Positions 25,992-34,917 of a stretch of 64,000 bases of DNA are shown piece by piece. The first letter of the stretch is position 1. Every line of letters begins with the position of its first letter. This DNA comes from Nitrospira sp. (GTDB lineage: Bacteria; Nitrospirota; Nitrospiria; Nitrospirales; Nitrospiraceae): NCBI GenBank assembly GCA_024331125.1, contig JANDJI010000001.1, forward strand, positions 94,001 through 158,000, read 5' to 3'. A program made the translations under genes and the position numbers. The notes beneath the pieces are model-generated. The model was not told the DNA's origin. It was given only the letters and a program-made list of their open reading frames with translations, and ran no database searches.

Positions 25992-27185
25992 ATGGAAGAC
26001 TGGAGAACAATCCTGGCACAGAGCATCGTCAAGCCCAAAGAGCTCGCGGACCGTTTCGGTCTGGACACGGAGGAGATCGAAGCCATCGTCGGCCCCTACC
26101 CGATGCGGATCACACCGACCGTCTTGAGCATGATCAAGGCCAAGGACGACCCGATCTGGAAGCAGGTCGTCCCCGACCCCGCCGAGTTGGCGGACCTCGA
26201 CGCGGAAGCCGACCCGCTGGAAGAAGACCTCATGAGCCCGGTGCCGCACCTGGTCCACCGGTACCCCGACCGGGTGTTGCTCATGGTCACGAATCAATGC
26301 CCCATCTACTGCCGGTTCTGCACGAGAAAACGGCTGGTCGGAAAACCTGGCTTTCTCAAGAAGGGGGAATTGGAGCGGGCCGTCGCCTACCTGCGCGAGC
26401 ACACGGAAGTGCGGGACGTGATCCTGTCGGGCGGCGACCCTCTGTTGCTCCCCGATCATTTGCTCGAACGGATCTTGAAAGCCCTCCGGTCGATTCCGCA
26501 TCTCGAATTGATCCGCATCGGCACCAGGGTCCCCGGCACCCTGCCGCAACGGATCACGCACAAACTCTGTGAGACGATCAAAAAATACCACCCGATCTAC
26601 ATGAACCTGCACTTCAACCATCCCGACGAACTGACGCCCGAGGTCAAAGCCGCCTGCGGCATGTTGGCCGACGCGGGCGTTCCGCTCGGCGCGCAAACCG
26701 TCTTATTGAAAGGCGTCAACGACGATCCGGAGGTCATGAAGCGGCTGGTGCATCAACTGCTGCTCGCGCGGGTGAAGCCATATTACCTCTATCAAGCGGA
26801 CCTGACGAAAGGCACCAACCATTTTCGGACGACGGTCGAGACGGGTCTGAACGTCATCAAATCGCTCCAAGGCCATACCAGCGGCATGGCGGTTCCCCAC
26901 TTCGTCATCGACGCACCGGGGGGCGGCGGCAAAATCCCGTTGCTGCCCGGCGAGTATTTGGTTCATCTCGACGAAGACGGAGCCGTCTTGCGCAATTACG
27001 AGAACAAGACCTACCATTATCCCCAACCGAGGACCGACGGCGGTCGGGAATTGCCCATGGTCGGCGCCCTGTCCTCGCGGGAGGGGCCGTCCGGCTCCTT
27101 CTCGCCGTGCGGAGACGGGTTCTCGGATTCCGACGGCTTCGCGGCCTGGGGCAACGGCTGCGCCGGAGACAGGGACGACCTGTGA
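25992..27185 (+). CDS. kamA: Lysine 2,3-aminomutase family radical SAM enzyme
   Basis: This 397-residue enzyme has the radical SAM cluster motif C103-x3-C107-x2-C110 (CPIYCRFC). It has the PLP lysine in PGGGGK (K314) and both aspartates that hold the lysine side-chain amino group in true lysine enzymes (YQAD, D270; VIDAPG, D307). These favour L-lysine over glutamate as substrate, giving beta-lysine. A tail of about 45 residues after TDGGRELP is Gly/Ser-rich and not part of the family core. The start ATG at 25992 is preceded by a weak AAAGG. The stop overlaps the next GTG (GTGA). No ablB acetyltransferase or epmA gene is adjacent, so the fate of beta-lysine is open. Confidence 0.92.
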   Translation: MEDWRTILAQSIVKPKELADRFGLDTEEIEAIVGPYPMRITPTVLSMIKAKDDPIWKQVVPDPAELADLDAEADPLEEDLMSPVPHLVHRYPDRVLLMVTNQCPIYCRFCTRKRLVGKPGFLKKGELERAVAYLREHTEVRDVILSGGDPLLLPDHLLERILKALRSIPHLELIRIGTRVPGTLPQRITHKLCETIKKYHPIYMNLHFNHPDELTPEVKAACGMLADAGVPLGAQTVLLKGVNDDPEVMKRLVHQLLLARVKPYYLYQADLTKGTNHFRTTVETGLNVIKSLQGHTSGMAVPHFVIDAPGGGGKIPLLPGEYLVHLDEDGAVLRNYENKTYHYPQPRTDGGRELPMVGALSSREGPSGSFSPCGDGFSDSDGFAAWGNGCAGDRDDL

Positions 27186-28339
27186 TCACCTCCTTGCCCC
27201 ATGCCGGTATCCTTCCATCCCAGGACATCAGGCGGCTGATCGCCGGGCAGGCCATTGTCGCGTCTCCGGCGATTGAAGACCGCCAGATTCAGCCGGCCAG
27301 TCTCGATCTGCGCTTGGGACCAAAAGCTTATCGGCTCATCAGCAGCTTTCTGCCGGAACTGTCGGCCATCTCGTCACGTCTGGACGTGCTCGATTTTTAT
27401 CAGTCCGACTTGGTGATGTACGAGATGGATTTGACGGAGGGCGCCATCTTGGAAAAGGGCCATGTCTATCTGGTGCCGCTGTTGGAACATTTGAATCTTC
27501 CGAAGACCGTTCACGCCCGGGCCAACCCCAAAAGCACGACCGGCCGGTTGGACGTCTTTACCCGCGTCGTCACGGATCTGACCTCCGGGTTCGACGAAAT
27601 CCGATCGGGCTATCAAGGCCCGCTCTTTTTGGAAGTGGTGCCCCGTTCGTTCGCGATCAAGGTGGCGACGGGCCAGTCGCTGAATCAAATTCGCTTCATT
27701 CGCGGAGACGCGACGGTTTCCGACAGGGCGTTGCGCTCGCTCCATCGACGGACTTCACTCCTCCATCACAACGATGCGTCCCGATCCGTCGTGGAAGCCC
27801 GCGACGTTCGAACCGACCACGGCCTGTTTCTCCGCATCGACCTCAAAGGCGAGGACCGATCCGACGCGCGGATCATCGGATACCGCGCGAAGAAAAACAG
27901 CCACGTCATCGACCTCGCCAAAGTCGGCCATTACGCGGCGACGGATTTTTGGGAGCCGCTCCGCCGGCATCGGCAAGGCAGCTTGCTGCTGGAGCCGGAA
28001 GAGTTTTACATCCTCGCCTCGAAGGAACGGATCCGCGTTCCGGCCGGTTACGCGGCCGAGATGGTCGCCTACGAAGCGGCCTGCGGCGAACTGCGCACCC
28101 ACTACGCGGGATTCTTCGATCCGGGGTTCGGCTACGGGGGAAAGGGAGAGATCAAAGGGACTCAGGTGGTCTTGGAGGTCCGGCCTCACGACGTGCCCTT
28201 CCTGATTCACGACGGGCAAACGTTTTTCAAGGTGGTCTATCACCGCATGGCCGACAAGCCGGATCGCCTGTACGGAGTCGGCCTCGGTTCCTCCTATCAA
28301 CAACAGACGCTCACGCTGAGCAAACATTTCAAGGCCTAG
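27182..28339 (+). CDS. dcd: 2'-deoxycytidine 5'-triphosphate deaminase, long two-repeat form
   Basis: This is a 385-residue protein of the long DCD family with two dUTPase-like beta-barrel repeats. The first holds QPASLDLRLG and ARANPKSTTGRLDVFTRVV. The second holds EEFYILASKERIRVPAGYAAEMVAY and HYAGFFDPGFGYG. It deaminates dCTP to dUTP in pyrimidine nucleotide synthesis. The start is the GTG at 27182, which overlaps the kamA stop as GTGA; no ATG is available near the first conserved residues. The coupling to a lysine aminomutase gene is odd, since the two reactions are unrelated. Confidence 0.88.
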   Translation: MITSLPHAGILPSQDIRRLIAGQAIVASPAIEDRQIQPASLDLRLGPKAYRLISSFLPELSAISSRLDVLDFYQSDLVMYEMDLTEGAILEKGHVYLVPLLEHLNLPKTVHARANPKSTTGRLDVFTRVVTDLTSGFDEIRSGYQGPLFLEVVPRSFAIKVATGQSLNQIRFIRGDATVSDRALRSLHRRTSLLHHNDASRSVVEARDVRTDHGLFLRIDLKGEDRSDARIIGYRAKKNSHVIDLAKVGHYAATDFWEPLRRHRQGSLLLEPEEFYILASKERIRVPAGYAAEMVAYEAACGELRTHYAGFFDPGFGYGGKGEIKGTQVVLEVRPHDVPFLIHDGQTFFKVVYHRMADKPDRLYGVGLGSSYQQQTLTLSKHFKA

Positions 28340-28342
28340 TCC

Positions 28343-28759
28343 ATGACACAGTCCGAACCACAGCCATCGCCTGAGCAAGACGAACGACCGGAACCTTCCA
28401 CCCGGTCGAACGAACCGGACCAGGAAAGCAGTGACCGGCACTGGAGAGTGCTGGGCAAGATGGTCGGCACGGCCTTCATGTTTCTCGGGTTTCTGCAAGT
28501 CTTTCTCTCGATCAGCGGCGGCTTCGAGCTGAGCGGCGTCGTGGCCATGTTGTTGTATTTCTGCGGGCTGGCCATCTGGTCCAACGCGGTCATCGAACAG
28601 CCCTTGCTTCGATGGGTCGTCACGGTCGGCGCGATCGGCGTAGCCGTCGGGTTTCTGCAGTTCGGGGAGATTCTTTTTTGGCACAAACAGATGGTGTTTT
28701 GGGGCACCGCCGTCCTCGTGCTCTACTTCATGTTCAACGAGCCGAAAAAACCGGCCTGA
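28343..28759 (+). CDS. Small integral membrane protein, unrecognised
   Basis: This 138-residue protein has a 35-residue polar, acidic, Pro/Glu-rich N-terminus. Four hydrophobic segments follow at about 41-60, 65-85, 91-108 and 114-132 (GTAFMFLGFLQVFLSI, VVAMLLYFCGLAIW, WVVTVGAIGVAVGFL, FWGTAVLVLYFMF). It begins 3 bases after the dcd stop, so it is co-transcribed. I do not recognise a family. Confidence 0.75.
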   Translation: MTQSEPQPSPEQDERPEPSTRSNEPDQESSDRHWRVLGKMVGTAFMFLGFLQVFLSISGGFELSGVVAMLLYFCGLAIWSNAVIEQPLLRWVVTVGAIGVAVGFLQFGEILFWHKQMVFWGTAVLVLYFMFNEPKKPA

Positions 28760-28846
28760 CCGTCGAACGGGCTTGACTGATTAGTCGGATCATCGTCACA
28801 CTTCATACCGCCGGCACCGGCCAGGCGATCCTTATGCCATGGCGCC

Positions 28847-29539
28847 ATGATCGTTTCCGTCATCATCCCCACGCTGAACGAACAAGCAGTCCTGGCCAAG
28901 ACCCTTGCCCACACGGCGGAGCTGGGTTTTGACGAAATCGTGGTCGTGGATGGAGGCAGCACGGACGGCACCGCTTCTCTCGCCGAAATCTTGTGCGCCG
29001 GTCTCACGGAGGCGCGCGCCATCACAGCCCCCCGAGGGCGGGCTCGTCAAATGAATGAAGGGGCCAAGGCCTGCCGCGGTGAAGGGCTGCTTTTTCTGCA
29101 CGCCGACACGCGCTTGCCGCCGGACGCCAAAGGACTCATTACGTCGGCCTTGGCCGATTCCGGCGTCGCCGGGGGGCGCTTCGACGTCCGGTTCGACAGC
29201 CCTTCGCCGTGGGCGGCAATGATCGGCACCCTGATGAATCTCCGCTCGCGATGGACGGGTATTGCCACCGGCGACCAAGCCATCTTCGTTCGCCGCAAGG
29301 TGTTCGAAGACCTCGGCGGCTTTTCCGACATCCCGCTTATGGAGGACATCGAGTTCAGCACACGACTCAAACGAGCCGGTCGAATCGCCAGGCTACGGCA
29401 GACCGTCACCACGTCCTTTCGACGGTGGGAACGACAGGGCCCGCTCAGAACCATCACATTGATGTGGGCCTTGCGATTGTTGTATTGGCTCGGTGTGAGT
29501 CCCCATCGATTGAAAGACTTTTACGCGGTCGTTCGATGA
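28847..29539 (+). CDS. TIGR04283-type family 2 glycosyltransferase
   Basis: This 230-residue GT-A glycosyltransferase begins VSVIIPTLNEQ, with the nucleotide-sugar loop VVDGGSTDGT and the metal-binding-type motif FLHADTRLP. It continues IPLMEDIEFSTRLKRAGRI (ED acceptor/catalytic motif). The match is to the group labelled arsenosugar-biosynthesis-associated, a name taken from context in other genomes. Its stop overlaps the start of the TIGR04282 gene (ATGA at 29536), the standard pairing of these families. No arsM or other arsenic gene is present. Confidence 0.87.
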   Translation: MIVSVIIPTLNEQAVLAKTLAHTAELGFDEIVVVDGGSTDGTASLAEILCAGLTEARAITAPRGRARQMNEGAKACRGEGLLFLHADTRLPPDAKGLITSALADSGVAGGRFDVRFDSPSPWAAMIGTLMNLRSRWTGIATGDQAIFVRRKVFEDLGGFSDIPLMEDIEFSTRLKRAGRIARLRQTVTTSFRRWERQGPLRTITLMWALRLLYWLGVSPHRLKDFYAVVR

Positions 29540-30309
29540 AACCACCGGCTTCACGCACAACTCCGTCCCGCCACACCGCCGCGTTGGTTGTCTTCGCCAA
29601 AGCGCCGATCCCTGGTCAGGTCAAAACGCGGCTCTGTCCTCCTCTGACGCCTGACGAGGCGGCCACGCTCCACGGGAGCTTCGTGCTCGACACCGTGGAG
29701 CGCACGAAGGCCGCGACGGAGCGTTTCTCCCTGCCGATCGACCGTTTCCTGGCCTGCGCTCCCTCTTCGGCTCATCCTTTTTTCAAGGTCCTGGAGGCTC
29801 GGCACCATGTTCGGCTCATTGATCAAACCGGAGAGGACCTCGGCGAGCGGATGGCACGGACATTCGACGAACTGTTTGCACAAGGGTACCGATCCGCCGT
29901 CCTTGTCGGCACCGATGTCCCGTCATTGCCGCTTGAAGAATATCGACGGGCTTTCGCCTTGTTGGAATCACATGACATCGTACTCGGCCCCGCTTTGGAC
30001 GGGGGATATTATTTGCTCGGCCTCACCCGGCCGGCGCCGGCTCTCTTCACCGACATGCCCTGGTCTACCGGTGACGTGCGAACGATAACGGAGGAGAGGG
30101 CCCGTTCATTAGAATTGACGATCGCCCTGACGGCTCCCTGGCGAGACATTGATACGATCGAGGACCTCACGGCCTTGATCGATGCCAATAAGCTTGACAC
30201 CGCCAAGCCCAAACCGGAGCGGGTCTTTTCGAGCCGGACGGCCGGGGCGTTGCAATTGATCGCCGAACGGCTGCGCGCCAGGGCCGCACGGCAACCGTCA
30301 TCACCTTAG
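29536..30309 (+). CDS. TIGR04282/DUF2064 family glycosyltransferase-like protein
   Basis: This is a 257-residue protein of the DUF2064 group, related to nucleotidyltransferase folds. It has LVVFAKAPIPGQVKTRLCPPLT, QTGEDLGERMARTFDELF, LVGTDVPSLP and GPALDGGYYLLGL, all diagnostic. The start is the ATG at 29536 that overlaps the TIGR04283 stop; the longer open frame upstream is antisense-type noise. It probably acts with the upstream glycosyltransferase on a shared sugar substrate. The last 30 residues are Arg/Ala-rich and variable. Confidence 0.87.
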   Translation: MKPPASRTTPSRHTAALVVFAKAPIPGQVKTRLCPPLTPDEAATLHGSFVLDTVERTKAATERFSLPIDRFLACAPSSAHPFFKVLEARHHVRLIDQTGEDLGERMARTFDELFAQGYRSAVLVGTDVPSLPLEEYRRAFALLESHDIVLGPALDGGYYLLGLTRPAPALFTDMPWSTGDVRTITEERARSLELTIALTAPWRDIDTIEDLTALIDANKLDTAKPKPERVFSSRTAGALQLIAERLRARAARQPSSP

Positions 30310-30322
30310 CGAGAGGATCATC

Positions 30323-31057
30323 ATGAACCAGCACGTTGCACTCATCACGGGCGGGGCCAAAGGCATCGGCCGAGCCATCGCCCTCGACTTGGCCTCCAAA
30401 GGATGGAAGATCGCTTTTTGTTATCGAACCAGCGAAGCCGAGGCCCAGGCCACCGCATCGGGCATTACGGAACGGGGCGGCCTGGCCCTGCCGATCCGAT
30501 GCGACGTGTCGGACCCGGCCTCGGCCAAGCGGCTGGCGGCGCAGGTGGAAGAGACCTGGGGGAGAATCGACGCCCTGATCAACGGCGCCGGCCCGTACCA
30601 TCGGGTCAATCTGTTCGAGGAAACCGTGGAAGGATGGAACGAGATGTTCGACGGCAACCTCCATCCTATTTTTTACCTGGCCCAGGCCGTGGCACCCGGC
30701 ATGAAGGCGAGGAAGAGCGGCCGCATCATCAATTTCAGCATGGCCAACGCGGACCAGATGGTGGCGCAACCGGACGTGACCGCTCATTATATCGCCAAGG
30801 CCGGCGTGCTGATCCTGACTCGTACCCTGGCCAAATTGCTGGCGCCGCACGGAATCACGGTCAACGCCGTTTCGCCCGGCTTCATCGACTCCGGAAGCGC
30901 GCCGCCGTCGGAACTGGCCGCCGTGGTCAAACGTATTCCGGCCGGCTACATCGGCACGGTGGAGGATGTGGCCGCCGTCGTGCGATACCTGTTGAGCGAC
31001 GACGCCCGGTATGTCAACGGGGCGAACATCCAGATCAGCGGAGGATGGGGGATCTAG
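30323..31057 (+). CDS. SDR family oxidoreductase
   Basis: This 244-residue classical SDR has a TGGAKGIGRAIA cofactor loop, RCDVSD, a catalytic Ser in NFSMAN, and HYIAKAG with Tyr and Lys. The expected NNAG appears as INGAG. AGAGGA precedes the ATG. It could reduce a carbonyl in lipid or sugar metabolism. It lies 13 bases after the TIGR04282 gene and so probably ends that transcript. Convergent genes follow after an 84-base gap with no clear terminator hairpin. Confidence 0.88.
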   Translation: MNQHVALITGGAKGIGRAIALDLASKGWKIAFCYRTSEAEAQATASGITERGGLALPIRCDVSDPASAKRLAAQVEETWGRIDALINGAGPYHRVNLFEETVEGWNEMFDGNLHPIFYLAQAVAPGMKARKSGRIINFSMANADQMVAQPDVTAHYIAKAGVLILTRTLAKLLAPHGITVNAVSPGFIDSGSAPPSELAAVVKRIPAGYIGTVEDVAAVVRYLLSDDARYVNGANIQISGGWGI

Positions 31058-31141
31058 CAGAACGCCGGCGGGCGAGAACGATCACGCCGGTCCTGGCGCA
31101 AGGAAACACGCGATGAAGGCGACATGCTTGCCGGCGACTCC

Positions 31142-32041
31142 TCAATGCCCTCCCACTTTCTTTTCGAGCACATGTTGCCACATGAACCCGATTTGAAAGG
31201 CGTAGAGCGCCATCGTGAGCGACAACCCTCCTCCGTCCTGCTGAGCGTACATCGGCCCCCAGAAGGCGGAAAAGGCGATCGGCGAGACCAGAAACGGCCT
31301 GAACAGTTTGTTCCACGTCGGCCATCGGCCTTGCTCTCCTCCGGTCTCGTCCCAGATGGCCTTCGCCACCATGCCGCCCAACATGACGACGAAGAGCACG
31401 ACGGCCGAAATCGTCGAGTAATTCACCGCCCAGCCGACCAGCGGCAGCTCAACGAGATAGTCGAGATCCGCCGCAGCCCGAGGTCTGGGAAGAGGAAGCG
31501 CGACATCGTCAGGACCAGCGTCGGACGGTGGGAGCGAGTCTCCCTGAGCCCACGCCGACGACACAAAGAACGAGGCTAGAAGGGAAGGCCCCTCTCTACC
31601 AGGAGGCCGGAGCATGGATGTTTTTGGCGCCGTGTCGCCGCCGATGTAATTGCCTTCATCCTTGTCTTTGGTTCCCGCCCACACCCAACCGGTGCGTAGT
31701 TGTTTGGCCGAGTCCAGGTACCGAATCCAATACCAGATCTGGATCACACCGACTTCTTCGCGCTTGAGAACGTGGAGACAGGTTCTGGGTGGAAGAATCC
31801 CTTGGACTTCGCCGAGCACCCACTGCCCGCGAACGAAAGAGTACTCCGGCGCCTTGGTCCGCACATAAACCGAGGTGAGGGTATAGGCCCGAGGGACGAA
31901 GTTGGCTTGCGGATTGTCGAGCTTGGCGCAATCCGGCACGGCCGCTTCCGGTCTCGCGGCCCACGCCGAGTCGGCAAGCGACAGGGCCAGGCTCAGGAAC
32001 AGACAGCCCACGAGCCCCCATTGTGTTCCCTTTCGTCCCAT
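31142..32041 (-). CDS. Exported protein with SH3-like region and C-terminal membrane segments, unrecognised
   Basis: This is a 299-residue protein. An AGGAGG before the ATG at 32041 decides the start over a longer open frame. A signal peptide ends near ADSAWA (residue 28). Residues about 45-130 look like an SH3-type binding domain (SVYVRTKAPEYSFVRGQWVLGEV, QIWYWIRYL, TGWVWAG). A Pro-rich linker follows, then hydrophobic stretches (WAVNYSTISAVVLFVVMLGGMVAKAIW, FLVSPIAFSAFWGPMYA). It may anchor in the inner membrane with the SH3 part in the periplasm. I do not recognise a family. Confidence 0.7.
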   Translation of the reverse strand: MGRKGTQWGLVGCLFLSLALSLADSAWAARPEAAVPDCAKLDNPQANFVPRAYTLTSVYVRTKAPEYSFVRGQWVLGEVQGILPPRTCLHVLKREEVGVIQIWYWIRYLDSAKQLRTGWVWAGTKDKDEGNYIGGDTAPKTSMLRPPGREGPSLLASFFVSSAWAQGDSLPPSDAGPDDVALPLPRPRAAADLDYLVELPLVGWAVNYSTISAVVLFVVMLGGMVAKAIWDETGGEQGRWPTWNKLFRPFLVSPIAFSAFWGPMYAQQDGGGLSLTMALYAFQIGFMWQHVLEKKVGGH

Positions 32042-32216
32042 GCGGTCCTCCTTGTTCCGGATCAAGGTCATGGCGCCATGCCGGACCTGTACGGTACGCC
32101 GTGCGAGAAAACCCGTCAATGGGAGCGGGAGGCATGGAAGAGAAACCATCCGGAAGATGGGGGAGGCCGCACAGGACCGCCAAAAGGCGCCGCCGGTCGG
32201 CTCAATCCCCGCGGAG

Positions 32217-32981
32217 TCACATCGCCAGGGCTTTGGCGATGAACTCCCCCAGTCGTCGGAAATAGGTTTCTCCTCCTACCTGATAGGTATCGTTGTGGCC
32301 TGCGCCGGCGATGACATACCAATCCTTGGGTGGTTTGGCCGCCTCGTACACCTGACGCCCAAGCGCCAGAGGAATGATGTCGTCCCGGTCGCCGTGAATG
32401 ATCAACTTGGGGAGCGAGACGTGCGGCAGGCGATCGACCAACCGAAACCTGGCGCCAAGGAACCAATGGACCGGCAGCCCCGCGTAATGGTGCCGCGCGA
32501 CCGCTTCGATCGAGGGAAAGGCCGACTCCAAAATCAGTGAAGAGGCAGGCCGTTGCACGGCCAGTTCTCCGGCGACGGCCGCGCCGAGCGACCGCCCGAA
32601 CAGGCAGATGCGGCCCGGCGGAATCTTCCTGATTCTTGTGAGCCAGTCATACGCTCCCATCGCGTCTTGATACAGGCCGTTTTCGGAGGGATCGTACTTT
32701 TGGCTCTTTCCGTATCCCCGATAATCGAACAGGAACACGGACAATCCCATACGATACAGGTGACCCAAGTTGTCCAGTCGATGGATGATATTGCCCGCGT
32801 TGCCGTGACACCAGAGCATGACCGGCCGATCCGCCCGCGACTCGACATACCACCCGAAGAGCCGCACCCCGTCGCCAGACTGAAACCACACGTCTTCGAG
32901 CGGCAGCCCGCTGATCTTCGCCCAATCGCGATCCTGCCAGGGCTTTGGATAGTACACGAAGAATTGATCGAGGATGCCCAT
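32217..32981 (-). CDS. Alpha/beta hydrolase (BEM46/YqkD-like)
   Basis: This is a 254-residue alpha/beta hydrolase. The oxyanion segment is WCHGNAGN, the nucleophile elbow is FGRSLGAA (Ser), the acid is in IHGDRDDIIP, and the catalytic His is in GAGHND. FLFDYRGYGKS is typical of the BEM46/DUF1749 group. The first residues (LDQFFVYYPKPWQ) suggest a short membrane-facing helix but no signal peptide. Substrate unknown; probably an esterase or thioesterase. A 175-base gap separates it from the next gene downstream. Confidence 0.87.
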   Translation of the reverse strand: MGILDQFFVYYPKPWQDRDWAKISGLPLEDVWFQSGDGVRLFGWYVESRADRPVMLWCHGNAGNIIHRLDNLGHLYRMGLSVFLFDYRGYGKSQKYDPSENGLYQDAMGAYDWLTRIRKIPPGRICLFGRSLGAAVAGELAVQRPASSLILESAFPSIEAVARHHYAGLPVHWFLGARFRLVDRLPHVSLPKLIIHGDRDDIIPLALGRQVYEAAKPPKDWYVIAGAGHNDTYQVGGETYFRRLGEFIAKALAM

Positions 32982-33062
32982 AACACTCCCGGCCCACCGG
33001 TCTTGGGTCGCTTCAGCAGAGTTGGACTTGAGTATGACAGGAATGATGGACGGGGGCGATGA

Positions 33063-33395
33063 TCAGTCGTTCAGCTTTTTATCGATCTTGTCGCCGGCTT
33101 TTTTGAAACCTTGGGCCGTTTTATCGGCGGCTTTTTTTAACTTCCGTTCGACCTTTTCTCCGACCTTCTTTTCTTTCAATTTTCTGCCGGCCTTGGTAAA
33201 GCCCTGTTCGATCTTGTCGCCGACTTTTTTGGCGGTATTGCCGATCCGTTCCAGCACCCCCGGACTCTTGTCCGCCTGGTCTTGGGCCGATGCAGAAGGA
33301 ACCGCGACTGTTCCACCCAGCCAGAAAGAAACCATCAGCCCAAGAATCAAAAACGATCGCGATGATCGCATCATGTTTTGGAGGCGGCTCGCCAT
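33063..33395 (-). CDS. Small exported Lys-rich helical protein
   Basis: This 110-residue protein has a signal peptide ending in ASAQD, followed by a Lys-rich amphipathic region. That region has repeated 10-12 residue units (KKVGDKIEQGFTKAGRKL, KKAADKTAQGFKKAGDKI), likely a coiled or membrane-surface helix. I chose the ATG at 33395 with AAAAGG upstream; internal ATGs at 33374 and 33371 also fit a signal peptide. No family recognised. It is divergent from the halogenase-like gene at 33535. Confidence 0.6.
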   Translation of the reverse strand: MASRLQNMMRSSRSFLILGLMVSFWLGGTVAVPSASAQDQADKSPGVLERIGNTAKKVGDKIEQGFTKAGRKLKEKKVGEKVERKLKKAADKTAQGFKKAGDKIDKKLND

Positions 33396-33486
33396 GGCAA
33401 TCGAAATGCCTTTTGTCAAGCATAGCACGAACCGGCGGAATCTCCTCAAGGAGGAAGGGGAGCCGGACAAAGAATCTCATCGGCAC

Positions 33487-33515
33487 TGGCCATGATCGCG
33501 GCTCTTCGGTATACT
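33487..33515 (+). promoter_or_regulatory. Putative sigma-70 promoter for the halogenase-chorismatase transcript
   Basis: TGGCCA (33487-33492) and TATACT (33510-33515) are 17 bases apart on the plus strand, just before the ATG at 33535. The expected start site near 33522 gives a very short leader without a clear Shine-Dalgarno. The -35 is weak (4 of 6), so an activator may be needed. Confidence 0.4.
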
Positions 33516-33534
33516 GGCCCCGCGTTCACGATGG

Positions 33535-34896
33535 ATGGAATCCATGGCCGCTACAGCCATTCAACAAAATCACGACCGAACCAGATGCGACGTGCTGGTC
33601 GTGGGGGGCGGCCCCGCCGGAGCGGCCGTTTCCACTTTGCTCGCGGGAAAGGGCTGGAACGTCCACGTCCTGGAAAAAGACCGCCATCCGCGCTTCCACA
33701 TCGGCGAATCGTTGCTTCCACATTCGCTCCCGATGCTCGAACGGCTGGGCGTGCTGTCCGAAATCGAAAAAATCGGCATCCTCAAGTACGGAGCCGAGAT
33801 CGTCTCTCCCTACCACGGCCGATCCCGCATTCTGTACTTCTCCAAGGCGCTCGACGGCTCGCAACCGTTTGCTTATCAAGTCAAACGGGCGGAATTCGAC
33901 AAGATCTTGATCGACAACGCCGTGGCCAAAGGAGTCCATCTCCATGAAGGGGTCCGAGCCAAGCACGTGGAGTTTCGTCCCGGCTCGACGCACTTGGTTC
34001 AGGCCGACGATCAAACCGGACGATCGCTGACGTACGAAGCCGATTTCGTGATCGACGCCAGCGGCCGCGACACCTTCCTCTCCGCTCAGCTCGGCGGCAA
34101 ATCTCGCAACCCCCATCACAACAGTGCCGCGATCTTCGGCCATTTTGAAGGGGTCCGACGGCTGCCGGGGCGGGACGAGGGCAACATCAGCATCGTGTGG
34201 TTCGACCACGGCTGGTGGTGGATCATTCCATTTAAGGACGGCACGACCAGCGTCGGCGCCGTGTGCTGGCCTTCCTACATCAGCACGAGAAAGGTCCCGT
34301 TGGAACAATTCCTGTGGGACACGATCGCCCTTTGCCGACCGGTGGCCGAACGGATGGCGAACGCGAAATTACTGGGACAGGCCTATGCCGCCGCCAACTA
34401 TTCCTACCGGCGAACGACCATGAGAGGCGACGGCTATCTGATGGTGGGCGACGCCTTCGCCTTCATCGATCCCGTGTTTTCCAGCGGCGTCCACCTGGCG
34501 CTCAACAGCGCCACGCTGGGAGCCGAGGTCGTGGATGCCTACTTGCGGAAGTCTCCCGACTATCCGCATCGCGTGAAAGAGTTCGAGCGGCTCGTCCGCC
34601 TCGGCGTCAACACGTATTCTTGGTTCATTTATCACTTCACCCAACCGGCCTTCCGCGCTTTGTTCATGTCGGAAGGGTCGGTCTTCAAGATGGAAGAGGC
34701 CGTGCTCTCGATCCTGGCGGGCGATGCCTTCGGAAAGTCGCCGACCCAAATTCCCCTGTTCCTGTTCAAAATGGCCTATTATTTAATTTACCTGTTCAAC
34801 TTCAGGGACAATCAAGCCGCATACCGACGACGAATCCGGGGCGTGCCGGAAACAGTCACCGCGCTGAAGGACTATGCCGTTCCGCCGCCCTCATAA
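33535..34896 (+). CDS. Flavin-dependent halogenase-like FAD oxidoreductase
   Basis: This is a 453-residue FAD protein of the PheA/TetA-type fold. GGGPAG (24-29) binds the ADP moiety, GESLLP (57-62) follows, and DASGRD lies at 174-179. Two halogenase marks are kept: a Lys at the expected active position (K84, ILKYGAEI) and WxWxIP as WWWIIP (227-232). Related proteins occur in xanthomonadin and flexirubin clusters, whose products can be brominated or chlorinated. It could halogenate the aryl head group, or act as a reductase/hydroxylase. No dedicated flavin reductase gene is adjacent. The next gene, 21 bases downstream, is the chorismatase. Confidence 0.82.
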   Translation: MESMAATAIQQNHDRTRCDVLVVGGGPAGAAVSTLLAGKGWNVHVLEKDRHPRFHIGESLLPHSLPMLERLGVLSEIEKIGILKYGAEIVSPYHGRSRILYFSKALDGSQPFAYQVKRAEFDKILIDNAVAKGVHLHEGVRAKHVEFRPGSTHLVQADDQTGRSLTYEADFVIDASGRDTFLSAQLGGKSRNPHHNSAAIFGHFEGVRRLPGRDEGNISIVWFDHGWWWIIPFKDGTTSVGAVCWPSYISTRKVPLEQFLWDTIALCRPVAERMANAKLLGQAYAAANYSYRRTTMRGDGYLMVGDAFAFIDPVFSSGVHLALNSATLGAEVVDAYLRKSPDYPHRVKEFERLVRLGVNTYSWFIYHFTQPAFRALFMSEGSVFKMEEAVLSILAGDAFGKSPTQIPLFLFKMAYYLIYLFNFRDNQAAYRRRIRGVPETVTALKDYAVPPPS

Positions 34897-34917
34897 CGCG
34901 ATCGAGGAACGACGCGC

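Noticed and set aside
29209-29535. N-terminal extension of the TIGR04282 gene
   Set aside because: It overlaps the TIGR04283 gene in another frame and has no family sequence. The ATGA overlap at 29536 gives a natural start.
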